NCBI RefSeq assembly: GCF_016653465.1
Contig: NZ_NHSQ01000068.1
Coordinates: forward strand, 1 to 64,000
Length of the DNA: 64,000 bases
Reading direction: 5' to 3'
DNA from: Thiocystis minor
GTDB taxonomy: Bacteria > Pseudomonadota > Gammaproteobacteria > Chromatiales > Chromatiaceae
Shown here: piece after piece, positions 1 to 8,443 of the stretch
Layout: each line of letters starts with the position of its first letter
Numbering within the stretch: position 1 is the first letter of the stretch
The notes under the pieces: model-generated
What the model was told of the DNA's origin: nothing
What the model saw: the letters and a program-made list of their open reading frames with translations, nothing else
The model's database searches: none
Made by a program: the position numbers and the translations under genes

Positions 1-775
1 GGTAGAGTAGAGAGCAGGCATCCCGTGTCCGTAGATCCGGCCTATCTGTTGCCGCCCCTTTCGTTTGGCGGTGCCTCACGAGCCGAATCGTAGTCACAGG
101 ATACCAGCCCTCCCTCATCAAACCGTGCGTACAGTTCTCCCGTACACGGCTTTCCGATGTGCTTCACGCCGAGGCATGCGCCGAGATCCTTCGGCTTGGC
201 CTTGGAGCAGAGCGCCCTCTGCAACGTCCTGATCATCTTCGGAGTGGCTAGCGACATGGTCACAATCTCCCGATCCTCCGCGCGTTGGTTGCATGCACAA
301 AGTAGGGCTCCTTTCCTCGGGCCGGGTTCTGTTGTCCCAAGCCCTCAAACGGTACGATGAGCCCCTCCGACTCCCGTGATGACCCACGTCGATTTCGGAC
401 TGGCCTTATACGACGTGGTTGGCGGCTCTGGGCCGCCGCCATCACGGGTCTCCCGCACTGGGACTGATTGACTTCCACCACATGCCACCCTTGCTACCCC
501 GGAAGAACCGGCGGGACGCTCTCGTTGTCTGTTCCCACCGACGGCGACCTTCCCCTTCTGACCACAGGGTCGGCTTCTTCGACTAAGTGACGAGGCTACA
601 TCTCAGTTCGCTTGCGCTGCGGCCTGCGGTTTTGCACCCTCGGAACTCACGACCCTTGGTTACCCAAACGCCGCTCCGGGGCACTACAATGGTGTACGAG
701 CAACTCCATCGGCTGGACTTTAACCAGCAAGTTAATCAGCCTGTTACGGCATACGGTCAGGTTTTACATTCAAAC
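1..775 (-). mobile_element. Group II intron remnant with an internally deleted reverse-transcriptase ORF
   Basis: Read on the minus strand, 775 to 1 resembles the group II introns common in Chromatiaceae. About 500 nt look like structured 5' (domain I type) RNA. Next comes the start of an intron-encoded protein (MTMSLATPKMIRTLQRAL, from 263). A domain V hairpin follows at about 156-116, with AGCCGTG pairing with CACGGTT. The 73-residue frame 263-42 runs from the reverse-transcriptase N-terminus straight into the translated domain V (GKPCTGELYARFDEGG), so the polymerase, maturase and endonuclease parts are missing. The ribozyme could still be spliced or moved in trans by a full-length relative. 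The exact ends are uncertain: the 5' end may be near 775, and the 3' end is at or beyond the window edge. Recognition is by similarity from memory. Confidence 0.72.
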
Positions 776-783
776 ATTAGACC

Positions 784-864
784 TGTGCCAAAATAAGCTT
801 TGAAGCCGGTTTTTGCGTTGCAATCTATTGTTTTTCAATGGTTGAGATTAATTTTGGCACAAGT
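784..864. repeat. Inverted repeat beside the intron
   Basis: TGTGCCAAAATAA at about 784-796 is mirrored by TTTTGGCACA at about 854-863, enclosing an AT-rich stretch of roughly 55 bp. It could be a small MITE-like insertion or a bidirectional transcription terminator. No gene lies within it. Confidence 0.5.
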
Positions 865-1519
865 TTATTTTAATCCTCCGGCAAGCCCATCAAACTTTCC
901 GCAGTCGTGCCGAAACGATCAATCAGCTCATCTAACGCTTCAATCCTACCCTGGAACTTCAATGGGTCGCTAGTCCGCACAAATACTCAATCACCCGAGC
1001 GCTTGCTGACTGAGTGCGAGATCGCTGTCCATTCTCCGTCGACAGCGAGCGGCCGAACCTTGATGCCTTGCAATTGACTTTAAAGCAAAGCAATCCACAT
1101 GCCATCGATAAAATCCTTAAAAATCAATGTTCGGCATGAATAAGCAAGCTAGCAACTGTCACATATATTTTACACTTAAATTATCCTTGAATTTCTTTTT
1201 CATAAAAATCAATTAGTAAACAACAATTGGGTGTCACATTTTTGAGGCGTTCAGTTTTGTTACACTTTGCCATGCGGCGCGATGTCTGACAATTAGAGCG
1301 CCATACGCATGGAAAACAATGACCGATAACGTCGCCTTGAAAGACGAAAAACCGAGCGAGGACGGGTAGAGCACAGCGAAACCCATCGAACCCCGCGCCG
1401 ACGCCCTCGAAACCGCGCACCGCAAAACGCCCCCGATGTCGCGAGGACGTTTTGGTCAGGCGTTGGCGCGGTGAACGATGGGTTTCACGGCCAAGCGGCG
1501 TCCGTGCCAATCATCAGCG
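865..1519. other. Gene-poor stretch with a coding remnant
   Basis: No complete gene is supported. On the minus strand 985-870 is an open 38-codon tail, VFVRTSDPLKFQ to SLMGLPED, that begins immediately after an in-frame TGA. A related tail is found at about 2279-2163. The 26 bp at about 967-992 recur at about 2257-2282 with few changes. The remainder, 1000-1460, is AT-rich and then GC-rich sequence without recognisable coding. 1464-1540 is a dispersed repeat described separately. Confidence 0.45.
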
Positions 1520-1540
1520 TCATCCCATGGCCGTTCTGCC
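1464..1540. repeat. About 75-bp dispersed repeat, copy 1
   Basis: This segment is about 80 percent identical to the reverse complement of 40525-40600. Shared blocks include CGATGGGTTTCACGGCCA and, with a few changes, GTGCCAAT followed by CCGTGGCCGTT. It overlaps the 3' end of the small orphan gene at 1520-1912. No known element was recognised. Confidence 0.6.
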
Positions 1541-1912
1541 CATCCTACCTCGCGGATCGGACGAGGGGGTGCGTGGAGGCTTCGCCGACGCTGAGGTTGC
1601 CACCGGTGCGGGGGTTGCCTGGACAACCGCGACTGTTGACGGCGGCGTTGACGGCGAGGCGGTCGGGAGGAAGGCGCGCCGTTCTTGCCGGATACGCGAG
1701 AGCGTTTTGGCAAAGGTGCGGGGGGCGATCGGGATCCCGGCGGCGGCAAGCTCGGCGAGGATGTCGGCAGAGGACGCCCCCGCCTGCTTGGCGGCCTCAA
1801 TGTCCGGCAAAAGGGTACGCAGCGACATGGCCGCCGAACGGCGCGGCGGATGTTGGGCAAGTGCCTGCAAGCGGGTGCTGGCCTGGGTGAGCGGGTCATT
1901 ATCGTGGGGCAT
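1520..1912 (-). CDS. Orphan protein with a possible TraK/KfrA-like helix segment
   Basis: A 130-residue protein if the ATG at 1912 is used. That start is chosen because an ACGGAG ribosome-binding site sits about 10 nt upstream; in-frame ATGs at 1933 and 2035 lack one. Residues about 28-70 (LRTLLPDIEAAKQAGASSAD then ILAELAAAGI and TFAKTLSRIRQERRAF) have the layout of a short helical DNA-binding segment seen in plasmid and transfer accessory proteins. The C-terminus is low-complexity Ala/Pro/Ser. It sits between an intron remnant and repeats with no conjugation genes nearby, so it may be a leftover of an integrated plasmid. The function is unknown and the DNA-binding idea is an inference. Confidence 0.45.
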   Translation of the reverse strand: MPHDNDPLTQASTRLQALAQHPPRRSAAMSLRTLLPDIEAAKQAGASSADILAELAAAGIPIAPRTFAKTLSRIRQERRAFLPTASPSTPPSTVAVVQATPAPVATSASAKPPRTPSSDPRGRMGRTAMG

Positions 1913-2336
1913 AGGTCGGGACTCCGTGTCCATCGATAGGAATGATTTGGGAATCGACGGTTTAGGAACGGGATTGATCACGCGATTTTCTCGCCATCGG
2001 ATGCCGCGGATCACGATCATCCGCGTCATCAGCATGGTGGATGCTGTCGATCAGCCCGAGCAAACGCTTATTATCATTCCAGTGTCGCGCGTTTTCATGG
2101 TGTCTTGCCTCTTTATATATAGATTTATGGAACAATCACGAAAATCAAATCTATCCTTCTGCGAAGGCATGCTTATCAAGAATTGCCGCATTCGTCTTAA
2201 AACGATCAACCGACTCTGTCGCCAACGATTTGATCATAACTCCAAATATTGAGGAGTCGCCAGTCCGTACAAATACTCAGTCCGCTCAGGTTCGGGCGTG
2301 TCATCAATTGTCGTTGCGTGGGATTAGAACGGGGGT
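1913..2336. other. Gene-poor stretch with a second coding remnant
   Basis: No intact gene is seen. The minus strand at about 2279-2163 encodes an open tail, VFVRTGDSSIFG to LDKHAFAEG, preceded by an in-frame TGA. It resembles the remnant at 985-870 in order and spacing (VFVRT, D, a hydrophobic I/L pattern, DRF.T.A..L). Both look like 3' fragments of one unrecognised gene family. Confidence 0.4.
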
Positions 2337-2612
<276 letters not shown>

Positions 2613-2689
2613 ATCCGCGTTGAGCGCATCGATCCGCGCCAAGGATATCGGTTTTTGTCGCGCCGATCCGATCGCATCGGCGCGGGTCT

Positions 2690-4078
2690 CTACCAGGTCA
2701 GATTCAACTCCGCGCGCACGAAGAACGAATCGTCGCGCCGATTCGCGGCGTAGTAATCCCCTGGGGCGAGGTACTCGGCGACCAGATGCCCGGCGACGTG
2801 CTTGCTGAGCTTGGTTTTGATCCAGCCGGTGAAGAGATGTCCGCGAAAATCGTCCTCGCCGCTGATGTTCGCCATCTGCGCGGCGGTGCGGGTGCTCATC
2901 TCGTTCGCCCAAAGCGCGTGATAGTCGACCAGCACCTGGGTGGTGGGATGCACCTGCGCGATCCAGCCGACATTCAGGCGGCTCAGGTTGGTGGCTTCGC
3001 CGACGCGGCTCTCCAGCGGCCATTGATAGATCATCAGCTCGCTCCACTGCGGCCAGCGGCCCCAAAGCGGGTCGAATGCCTGGTTGCTCCGGCTGTCCGG
3101 ATCGTCGCCCGATAGATATTCAAAGTCAGCGTGGAGCTGATTCTTCAGCGGGTCGTTGAGGCTGAAGGTCAGACGGCTGTTGAGGCCGAAGGCGCTCAGG
3201 TCGCGCCGGTTGCGGGTGCCCCATTCGTAGACGGTCTCGGCGCGGAGCGCGAGCTGTGCGTTGAACTTGGCGTCGGCGCGCGCCCCGGCCGCGTAGATGT
3301 CGCCGGTGTCGGAGCCGGAGGGGAAGGGCGCGCCATTGTTGACGCGGAGGTTGGTTGGCGGGCCGGAGGTGATGTTCTCCCGGTCGTGCTTGTAGATGAA
3401 ATAGCCGTCCAGGATGGTGTCCTTGATCAGCGATTTGTTACGAGCATAGAGGATCGCGCCGGTTTCGTTCTGCTCGGTCTGATCCTCGACCTCGCCGTTC
3501 AGCGCTTGCGGGAAGCGCCCGGTGTCGGCGCTCTGGTCGATGTAGATCAGATCCAGCGTGGTGCCGAGCGATTCCAGCTCATAGGTGGCGCGGGCGGCGT
3601 CGAAATAGATGGTCCGCGAGCCGTCGATGGGCGAGCCGTCGAGCACCAGCCAGCCGTTGCCCAGGATGATGTCCTGGCGGCCCAGCTTGGCCGAGAGCGG
3701 CAGACCGCCGATCTGTTTGTAATCGATGGTGAGCTGATCGAAGAGGACGCCGCCGCTGTACCACTGCTCAAAACCGGGGACAGTGTAGTTCGAGGGGCTG
3801 GGATCCTGATAGTGGCGGCCTTCCCACATGAGCCGGGCGCTGGCCGAGAGTTGATCGCTCACGGCATAGGAGCCCCAGAGTCGCGTGCGATAACGCTGGA
3901 AGGTGCGGTCGGCGGTGGGGCTGGCGGCGTTCAGGCCCACGTTGTCGACCCAGACCTGGCGCAGACGCAGATCCGCGCCCCAGGTGAAGGGGCCGACCGT
4001 TTCCTCGGCCGTGGCGGTCGAGCAGGCGAGCGCGGCGGTCAGCCCCGCGATCAGGAGGGTGTTGCGATTAGATTTCAT
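2690..4078 (-). CDS. Alginate-export-family outer-membrane porin
   Basis: A 462-residue protein with an N-terminal signal peptide (MKSNRNTLLIAGLTAALACS, cleavage near TATAEE). It then shows alternating amphipathic segments typical of an 18-strand-type beta-barrel and a C-terminal aromatic end (FFVRAELNLTW). Blocks such as RYRTRLWGSYAVSDQLSASA, KLGRQDIILGNGWLVLDG and WSELMIYQW match the alginate_exp family. These are outer-membrane channels often used for organic acids or sugars rather than alginate itself. Its ATG overlaps the stop of the small upstream gene (4068-4238), implying translational coupling. It is the last gene of the symporter operon, which suggests it supplies the periplasm with that symporter's substrate (inference). 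Confidence 0.85.
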   Translation of the reverse strand: MKSNRNTLLIAGLTAALACSTATAEETVGPFTWGADLRLRQVWVDNVGLNAASPTADRTFQRYRTRLWGSYAVSDQLSASARLMWEGRHYQDPSPSNYTVPGFEQWYSGGVLFDQLTIDYKQIGGLPLSAKLGRQDIILGNGWLVLDGSPIDGSRTIYFDAARATYELESLGTTLDLIYIDQSADTGRFPQALNGEVEDQTEQNETGAILYARNKSLIKDTILDGYFIYKHDRENITSGPPTNLRVNNGAPFPSGSDTGDIYAAGARADAKFNAQLALRAETVYEWGTRNRRDLSAFGLNSRLTFSLNDPLKNQLHADFEYLSGDDPDSRSNQAFDPLWGRWPQWSELMIYQWPLESRVGEATNLSRLNVGWIAQVHPTTQVLVDYHALWANEMSTRTAAQMANISGEDDFRGHLFTGWIKTKLSKHVAGHLVAEYLAPGDYYAANRRDDSFFVRAELNLTW

Positions 4079-4238
4079 CGTCTACCTTCTTTTCTTCGAG
4101 TGCCCATTGGCGGTCCTCCGGCGTGAGCTCGTCACGCGCGGCGTTGCGGCGGATCAGCCCGTAAATCAGGCTGAGGACGGCCATGGCGATGATGCCGAAA
4201 TAGGCGGTCAATACGAGTGGATCGTCGATGCCAAGCAT
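4068..4238 (-). CDS. 56-residue single-helix protein, probable symporter accessory subunit
   Basis: MLGIDDPLVLTAYFGIIAMA begins this short protein. A single hydrophobic helix (about residues 8-30, ending SLIYGLIRR) is followed by a charged tail containing TPEDRQWALEEKK. It starts 20 nt after the stop of the sodium:solute symporter and its last codons overlap the porin start. It resembles small proteins annotated as symporter small accessory protein, which accompany some SSS-family transporters. Location in the inner membrane with a cytoplasmic charged tail is inferred. The tight coupling on both sides makes a real gene likely. Confidence 0.8.
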   Translation of the reverse strand: MLGIDDPLVLTAYFGIIAMAVLSLIYGLIRRNAARDELTPEDRQWALEEKKVDDEI

Positions 4239-4258
4239 GTGTCATGCCCTCTGTCGGG

Positions 4259-6097
4259 TTAAGGCTTCCGCTCCGGGAAGCATTGACGCAGGTGTTCCGC
4301 ATCGGGTGGGCGGGTGATCGCGCTGACCAGGATCAGGGTCAGCAGCGCGGCGGGGAGCGCGACGATGATCGGATCCACCGAGGGCCAGTTGGGGTAGTCG
4401 GCCAGCAGGCTGGTCTTGCCGCCGGTGATCCATTGCACCAGTCCGATTGCCGATGCCTCCTTGGCTTTGATCAGCAGCAGCCAGAACAGCGAGACGCTCA
4501 TGCCGACCGTCATCGAGGCCAGCGCACCAGCCTTGGTGACACGCCGGAAAAAGAGTCCGCCGACATAGGCGGGTAGGAAGCTGGCGGCGCAGAGCCCAAA
4601 GAAGATGGCCGTGAAGCGGGCGATGATGTAGTCCTGACGAACCGTGTAACTGATGGTGACGGCGATCAGCAGACCTAGCACGATGGCGAGCCGCATGACC
4701 AGGATGCTCGGCTCGCGGGCTTGGCCCTTGTCGCCGATGCGTTCGTACAGATCGCGCCCAGCGGCGGTGCCGATGGTATGGAACTGACTGGACATGGTGC
4801 TCATGGCCGCCGCCAGCAGGGCCAGGAAGAAGACCACGCCAAACCAGCGCGGCAACGCCGAGGTGATGAAGGTCGGAATGATCTGGTCGGAGTCGCCCTT
4901 GACATAGGTGATGGCCGTCGAGCGCCCGCCGACCAGTTCAAAGGTCTCGCCGGATGCAGCTTGCGCCTGCGTCCGCTCGCTGACGATCATGGGCGCGGTG
5001 GCGGGCTTGTTGGTCTTCGGGCTGATGATCGTTGTCCAATCGCCGCTGTCGGTCTTTTTCATCAGTTCGACCAGCGCGCGGTCCTTGGCCGGATCGATCT
5101 GGGAGACCACCTTGCCGTGCAGGATCGGGCCATGCTGGGCGAACCAGGCATTGGACAGACTGCCGACCAGGAAGGGCGTACCGGTCATCAGCATGATGAA
5201 GACCGCGCCGATCGGCACCGCCCGGTCGAGTTCGCGCCGGCTGCGCACGGTCATGAAGCGCACGATCAATTGCGGCTGGGCCAGCACGCCGATGCCGACG
5301 CCGAGGATGATCGAGGTGATGACGATCCACCAGAGATCATAGGTCGGCGCGCCCCAGCCGAAGGCGGGCATCGCGGTCCAACCCTGATGACCCATCTGTT
5401 GCAGCGGGGCGGGGACTAGATCGGCCATGTCGGTGAGGTATTGATGGGCCTCGGTGATGCCGCCCAGGCTCGAATAGGTGAAGACCAGCAGAAAGATCAT
5501 GGCGAAGACCATGATGAAGCCTTGGAGTGTGTCGGTGTACATGACCGCCTTCAGTCCGCCGGGGATGACATAGGCGGCGGTGACGACGGCGAAAAGCAGC
5601 AGCGCGACCTCGAAATCGATCCCGAACTGGGTCGCCGCGAAGATGCTGCCGCCGGTCATGACCGCCGCCGAGTAGAGCGGCATGAAGAGAAAGATGAGCG
5701 CCCCGGCGAAGATCTGGATGCCGCGGCTCTGATAGCGCAGTCCCAGCAGTTCCGGGAAGGTGTGGGCGCCCAGATGGTGCCCGAGCCGGCGCGTGGGCTC
5801 GCCCAGGACCGTGAAGGCGATCAGGATGCCGACCCCGATATTGAGAAAGGTCAGCCACAGCAGACTCATGCCGAAGAGTCCGGCGACCCCGCCGAAGCCG
5901 ACGATGGCGGCGGTCGAGATAAAGGTGGCACCGTAGGAGACCGCCATGATGATGGGATGGGCCGAGCGCCCGCCGACGAGAAAGTCCGCCGCCGAGCGAG
6001 TGCCGCGATAGCCGAGCCAGCCGAGGTAGCCGGTGGCGAGCAGGTAGGCGAGAATGACGACGATGTCGATCCAGCCGACCGAGGATGTTCCGGACAT
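4259..6097 (-). CDS. Sodium:solute symporter (SSS family)
   Basis: A 612-residue inner-membrane protein with about 13 hydrophobic helices. SSS hallmarks include an early RSAADFLVGGRSAHP segment, an ATFISTAAIVGFGG helix and GGLKAVMYTDTLQGFIM at about residue 200, the classic family signature region. A hydrophilic insert of roughly 90 residues (about 325-415) separates two helices and is longer than in most relatives. The substrate is not readable from sequence; the partner porin suggests an organic anion or sugar acid. A GGGGGA ribosome-binding site precedes the start. It heads an operon with the small helix protein and the porin. Confidence 0.85.
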   Translation of the reverse strand: MSGTSSVGWIDIVVILAYLLATGYLGWLGYRGTRSAADFLVGGRSAHPIIMAVSYGATFISTAAIVGFGGVAGLFGMSLLWLTFLNIGVGILIAFTVLGEPTRRLGHHLGAHTFPELLGLRYQSRGIQIFAGALIFLFMPLYSAAVMTGGSIFAATQFGIDFEVALLLFAVVTAAYVIPGGLKAVMYTDTLQGFIMVFAMIFLLVFTYSSLGGITEAHQYLTDMADLVPAPLQQMGHQGWTAMPAFGWGAPTYDLWWIVITSIILGVGIGVLAQPQLIVRFMTVRSRRELDRAVPIGAVFIMLMTGTPFLVGSLSNAWFAQHGPILHGKVVSQIDPAKDRALVELMKKTDSGDWTTIISPKTNKPATAPMIVSERTQAQAASGETFELVGGRSTAITYVKGDSDQIIPTFITSALPRWFGVVFFLALLAAAMSTMSSQFHTIGTAAGRDLYERIGDKGQAREPSILVMRLAIVLGLLIAVTISYTVRQDYIIARFTAIFFGLCAASFLPAYVGGLFFRRVTKAGALASMTVGMSVSLFWLLLIKAKEASAIGLVQWITGGKTSLLADYPNWPSVDPIIVALPAALLTLILVSAITRPPDAEHLRQCFPERKP

Positions 6098-6238
6098 TGA
6101 GTCCCCCTGTCAGAGTTTTTATGAATTGCGCGGAAGATCGCGGGGGCGAAAATAACCCGGCTGGCGGTGTCGTTATATAGATCCAGCGCAGTTAAACGAC
6201 GGTTTTATGACCGTCGGTTCATCATGAGGAGTATCCGG

Positions 6239-6592
6239 ATGGAGAGTTACACGGTTGTGCGGCCCGAGCATCTGAACCATTACGGTCATCTGTTCGGGGG
6301 CTGTCTGCTAAAATGGGTGGACGAGATCGCCTGGATCGCCGCCAGCCGCGACAATCCCGGCTGCCGGTTCGTGACCGTCGGCATGGATCGGGTGGAGTTC
6401 CATCGCGGCGTGCATCAGGGCGCGGTGCTGCGTTTCGAGGCGGGCGAGAGTTGCCGGGGCCGGTCCTCCGTGACCTATGGGATCCAGGTCTTTGCCGACG
6501 ACATCGAGACCGGAGCGGAGGAGCCGATCTTTTCGACCTGTATCACCTTTGTCCGGCTCGACGAGGCCGGACGTAAGATCCCGATCGACTGA
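6239..6592 (+). CDS. Acyl-CoA thioesterase, hotdog fold (YciA-like)
   Basis: A 117-residue protein from the ATG at 6239, chosen for the AGGAG seven bases upstream; an in-frame start at 6167 lacks a ribosome-binding site and adds an unlike N-terminus. The segment LNHYGHLFGGCLLKWVDEIA is the characteristic hotdog active-site helix region, followed by GMDRVEFHRGVHQGAVLRFE. It probably hydrolyses acyl-CoA in the cytoplasm; the chain-length preference cannot be told. It is divergent from the symporter operon, with about 140 bp between starts. Confidence 0.8.
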   Translation: MESYTVVRPEHLNHYGHLFGGCLLKWVDEIAWIAASRDNPGCRFVTVGMDRVEFHRGVHQGAVLRFEAGESCRGRSSVTYGIQVFADDIETGAEEPIFSTCITFVRLDEAGRKIPID

Positions 6593-6649
6593 GCGCCGGC
6601 CGTGGCCCCTGTCGATCGCCCCGTTCATTCGCCAGCCGAGGGAAAGCGC

Positions 6650-6994
6650 GTGCGTTCGCTCAAGAAACTGCTATGGATCCTGGGGCTCGGCTTCGCTTGC
6701 ATCGCTGGAGCCTACCGGGGAGACGATCGAGAGGGGCTCGTGACCGTGCCAATGCAAACCAGACGCTGTCTGGTGGAAGGAACCTTCTCGTGCCAGGAAT
6801 ATGAATATACCTATAGCGTAAAAGGTGTTTCCTGTACCGAGGATTGTCTGGCCTATAGCCGTTTGATGAGCTGCCAACTGACGAATCGCTGCGAATGGGA
6901 TCCGGCGAGCGGTTGCTTTCGCAAGCATGTTTGCATCGAGCAAAGCACGTTGAACACCTGCGTGCGATGGGAGACCGAGGCGTTCTGCGATTGA
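6650..6994 (+). CDS. Cysteine-rich exported protein, unknown function
   Basis: About 114 residues from a GTG at 6650 (AGGGA about 8 nt upstream); an ATG at 6602 in frame is an alternative. An N-terminal basic-hydrophobic segment (RSLKKLLWILGLGFACIAGA) looks like a signal peptide. The remainder has about ten cysteines in some 90 residues, in patterns such as VSCTEDC, MSCQL, NRCEW, GCF, HVC, NTC and AFC at the C-terminal end. That suggests a disulfide-bonded periplasmic or secreted protein. No family was recognised. It follows the thioesterase by about 57 bp and may be co-transcribed. Confidence 0.6.
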   Translation: MRSLKKLLWILGLGFACIAGAYRGDDREGLVTVPMQTRRCLVEGTFSCQEYEYTYSVKGVSCTEDCLAYSRLMSCQLTNRCEWDPASGCFRKHVCIEQSTLNTCVRWETEAFCD

Positions 6995-7081
6995 GTGGCG
7001 CTCCGTGCGAAGGGCCTTTTCGCCGCGGTCAATGCGGGATTTTATAGTCAACTGATCGTCCGCTGCCGTCGCGGGCGAGGT

Positions 7082-7531
7082 TCATGACAGTTGCGCGTCG
7101 TCCGCGAGATATGTGGACAAGGCCAGGCGCAGTGATTCCGATAAGTCCATGACTGGCGCGATGTCGGCGCTGACCTCGACATGGACCGTGCGCGCGGTCG
7201 CCGCGACATCTCCAAGACGATCGATGAATCGATAGCCGATGGCGAACGAACGTCGGCGAATCTCCAGCACCGAGACCAGAACCCGCACCGTATCGCCATG
7301 ACGCAGAGGCCGGCGATAGTCGGCTTCGGCGTGTGTCAGCGGCAGAAGCATCCGGCCATCGCGGATCATCAGGTCCACTGGAAAGCCAATCGTGTCCATG
7401 AATGCCTCGAAGGCATCGTGCGCGTGCCGGAAAATATGTCCAAAAAAGAGCAGCCCGGCGGCGTCGGTATCGTGCAGACGGATGGTGAAGGCGTGTTCGT
7501 GGAAGTCGGTTGTCATTTGGGCCAGATCCAT
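7082..7531 (-). CDS. 4-hydroxybenzoyl-CoA-type thioesterase (hotdog fold)
   Basis: 149 residues. The segment RLHDTDAAGLLFFGHIFRHA matches the active-site region of the 4HBT family (Asp followed by the A-G-x-x-F/Y-F pattern). Members include YbgC and the 1,4-dihydroxy-2-naphthoyl-CoA hydrolases of quinone synthesis. A menaquinone-type role is possible in this organism, but no men genes are nearby. It lies 69 bp downstream of a minus-strand membrane-protein gene and may be co-transcribed with it. Start alternatives at 7531 and 7516 both lack a strong ribosome-binding site. Confidence 0.75.
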   Translation of the reverse strand: MDLAQMTTDFHEHAFTIRLHDTDAAGLLFFGHIFRHAHDAFEAFMDTIGFPVDLMIRDGRMLLPLTHAEADYRRPLRHGDTVRVLVSVLEIRRRSFAIGYRFIDRLGDVAATARTVHVEVSADIAPVMDLSESLRLALSTYLADDAQLS

Positions 7532-7600
7532 GCTTCGGGCCGCCGCGCCGTCTCCGTCTGAATGCGAAGGTGGCGGGCGGCCTCAGTGCGGTTGCTGTGC

Positions 7601-8197
7601 TTATGCCCTGTTGCGCTTAGCCATGATGGAGCCGCGCACACTGATCAGAACCAGGGCGCCGGCGACAAAGGCGATGAGCCCCATCACGATGATCATGGTC
7701 AGCGGCTTGGTCTGAGGATCGGCGATGCGGAGCGTTTTGCCGATCGGCTCCAGAATGGAGACATTCGCCGGCGCGGCCAGCAGATAGGTGCAAATGGCCA
7801 TGAAGGCGCCGAAAAAGAGCGCCTTGAAGTCGATATAGAGACCCGCGAAGATGGCGGTCATACTCAACAGCGTGAGCAGCACGACGGTGTATTTCTGATC
7901 GCCCAGCGCCGCGGTGATTCCCTGGGTCTGGAACAGATACAGCACGCCCAGCAACAAGCCCCAATGGATGATCTGCTTGATCAGATACATGAGGTGCGAA
8001 CGATTGGCCGCATAGGTCTGGCCCCAGCCGGAGAGGAGCGAGATGACCGCGGCGACGGCGACAAGAACCTCCCAATAGTGAATCGTGCCGCCAAGATCCT
8101 CGCGGGTCAGGGCGAAGAGGACAATGGCGGAGACGTAGAGAATGACTGACGGCAGCAGCGCGATCATCAGAGAACCTTGCTTCTTCGTTTGAGACAT
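7601..8197 (-). CDS. Uncharacterised multi-pass membrane protein
   Basis: 198 residues from the ATG at 8197, chosen because AGGAGG precedes it; the longer frame to 8284 is unlikely. About six hydrophobic segments are visible, including ALLPSVILYVSAIVLFAL, YWEVLVAVAAVISLLSGW, WGLLLGVLYLF, VVLLTLLSMTAIFAGLYI, ALFFGAFMAICTYLLAA and IIVMGLIAFVAGALVLI. No conserved motif or family was recognised. It is probably an inner-membrane protein. Confidence 0.6.
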   Translation of the reverse strand: MSQTKKQGSLMIALLPSVILYVSAIVLFALTREDLGGTIHYWEVLVAVAAVISLLSGWGQTYAANRSHLMYLIKQIIHWGLLLGVLYLFQTQGITAALGDQKYTVVLLTLLSMTAIFAGLYIDFKALFFGAFMAICTYLLAAPANVSILEPIGKTLRIADPQTKPLTMIIVMGLIAFVAGALVLISVRGSIMAKRNRA

Positions 8198-8443
8198 GAC
8201 GAAACCTCCTGATTGGGTATCTTTTGGGTGAATAGCCGAAAGCCCGAGCGCGGCGCGAACGAGACCGTCGGTATTGTCAAGCATATTGATATTAACCCTT
8301 AGCGAAAATGCGTGTTAAGGAAAATGCGCGGTTTTTTCCATCTGCCTGACAATCTCTGGCGGTTGCTTGATTTGCCCGGTTTACCGATGATCGGGCAGGC
8401 ACTAGAGTTGTGGCATCAGGTTTAGCATTCGGAGGGGGTTTTC

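Noticed and set aside
1452-2252. 266-residue plus-strand frame
   Set aside because: Opposes the orphan gene with a plausible ribosome-binding site, has no family features and changes composition along its length.
3131-4126. 331-residue plus-strand frame opposite the porin
   Set aside because: Val/Gly/Ala-rich shadow, no ribosome-binding site or family; the minus strand encodes a recognisable beta-barrel.
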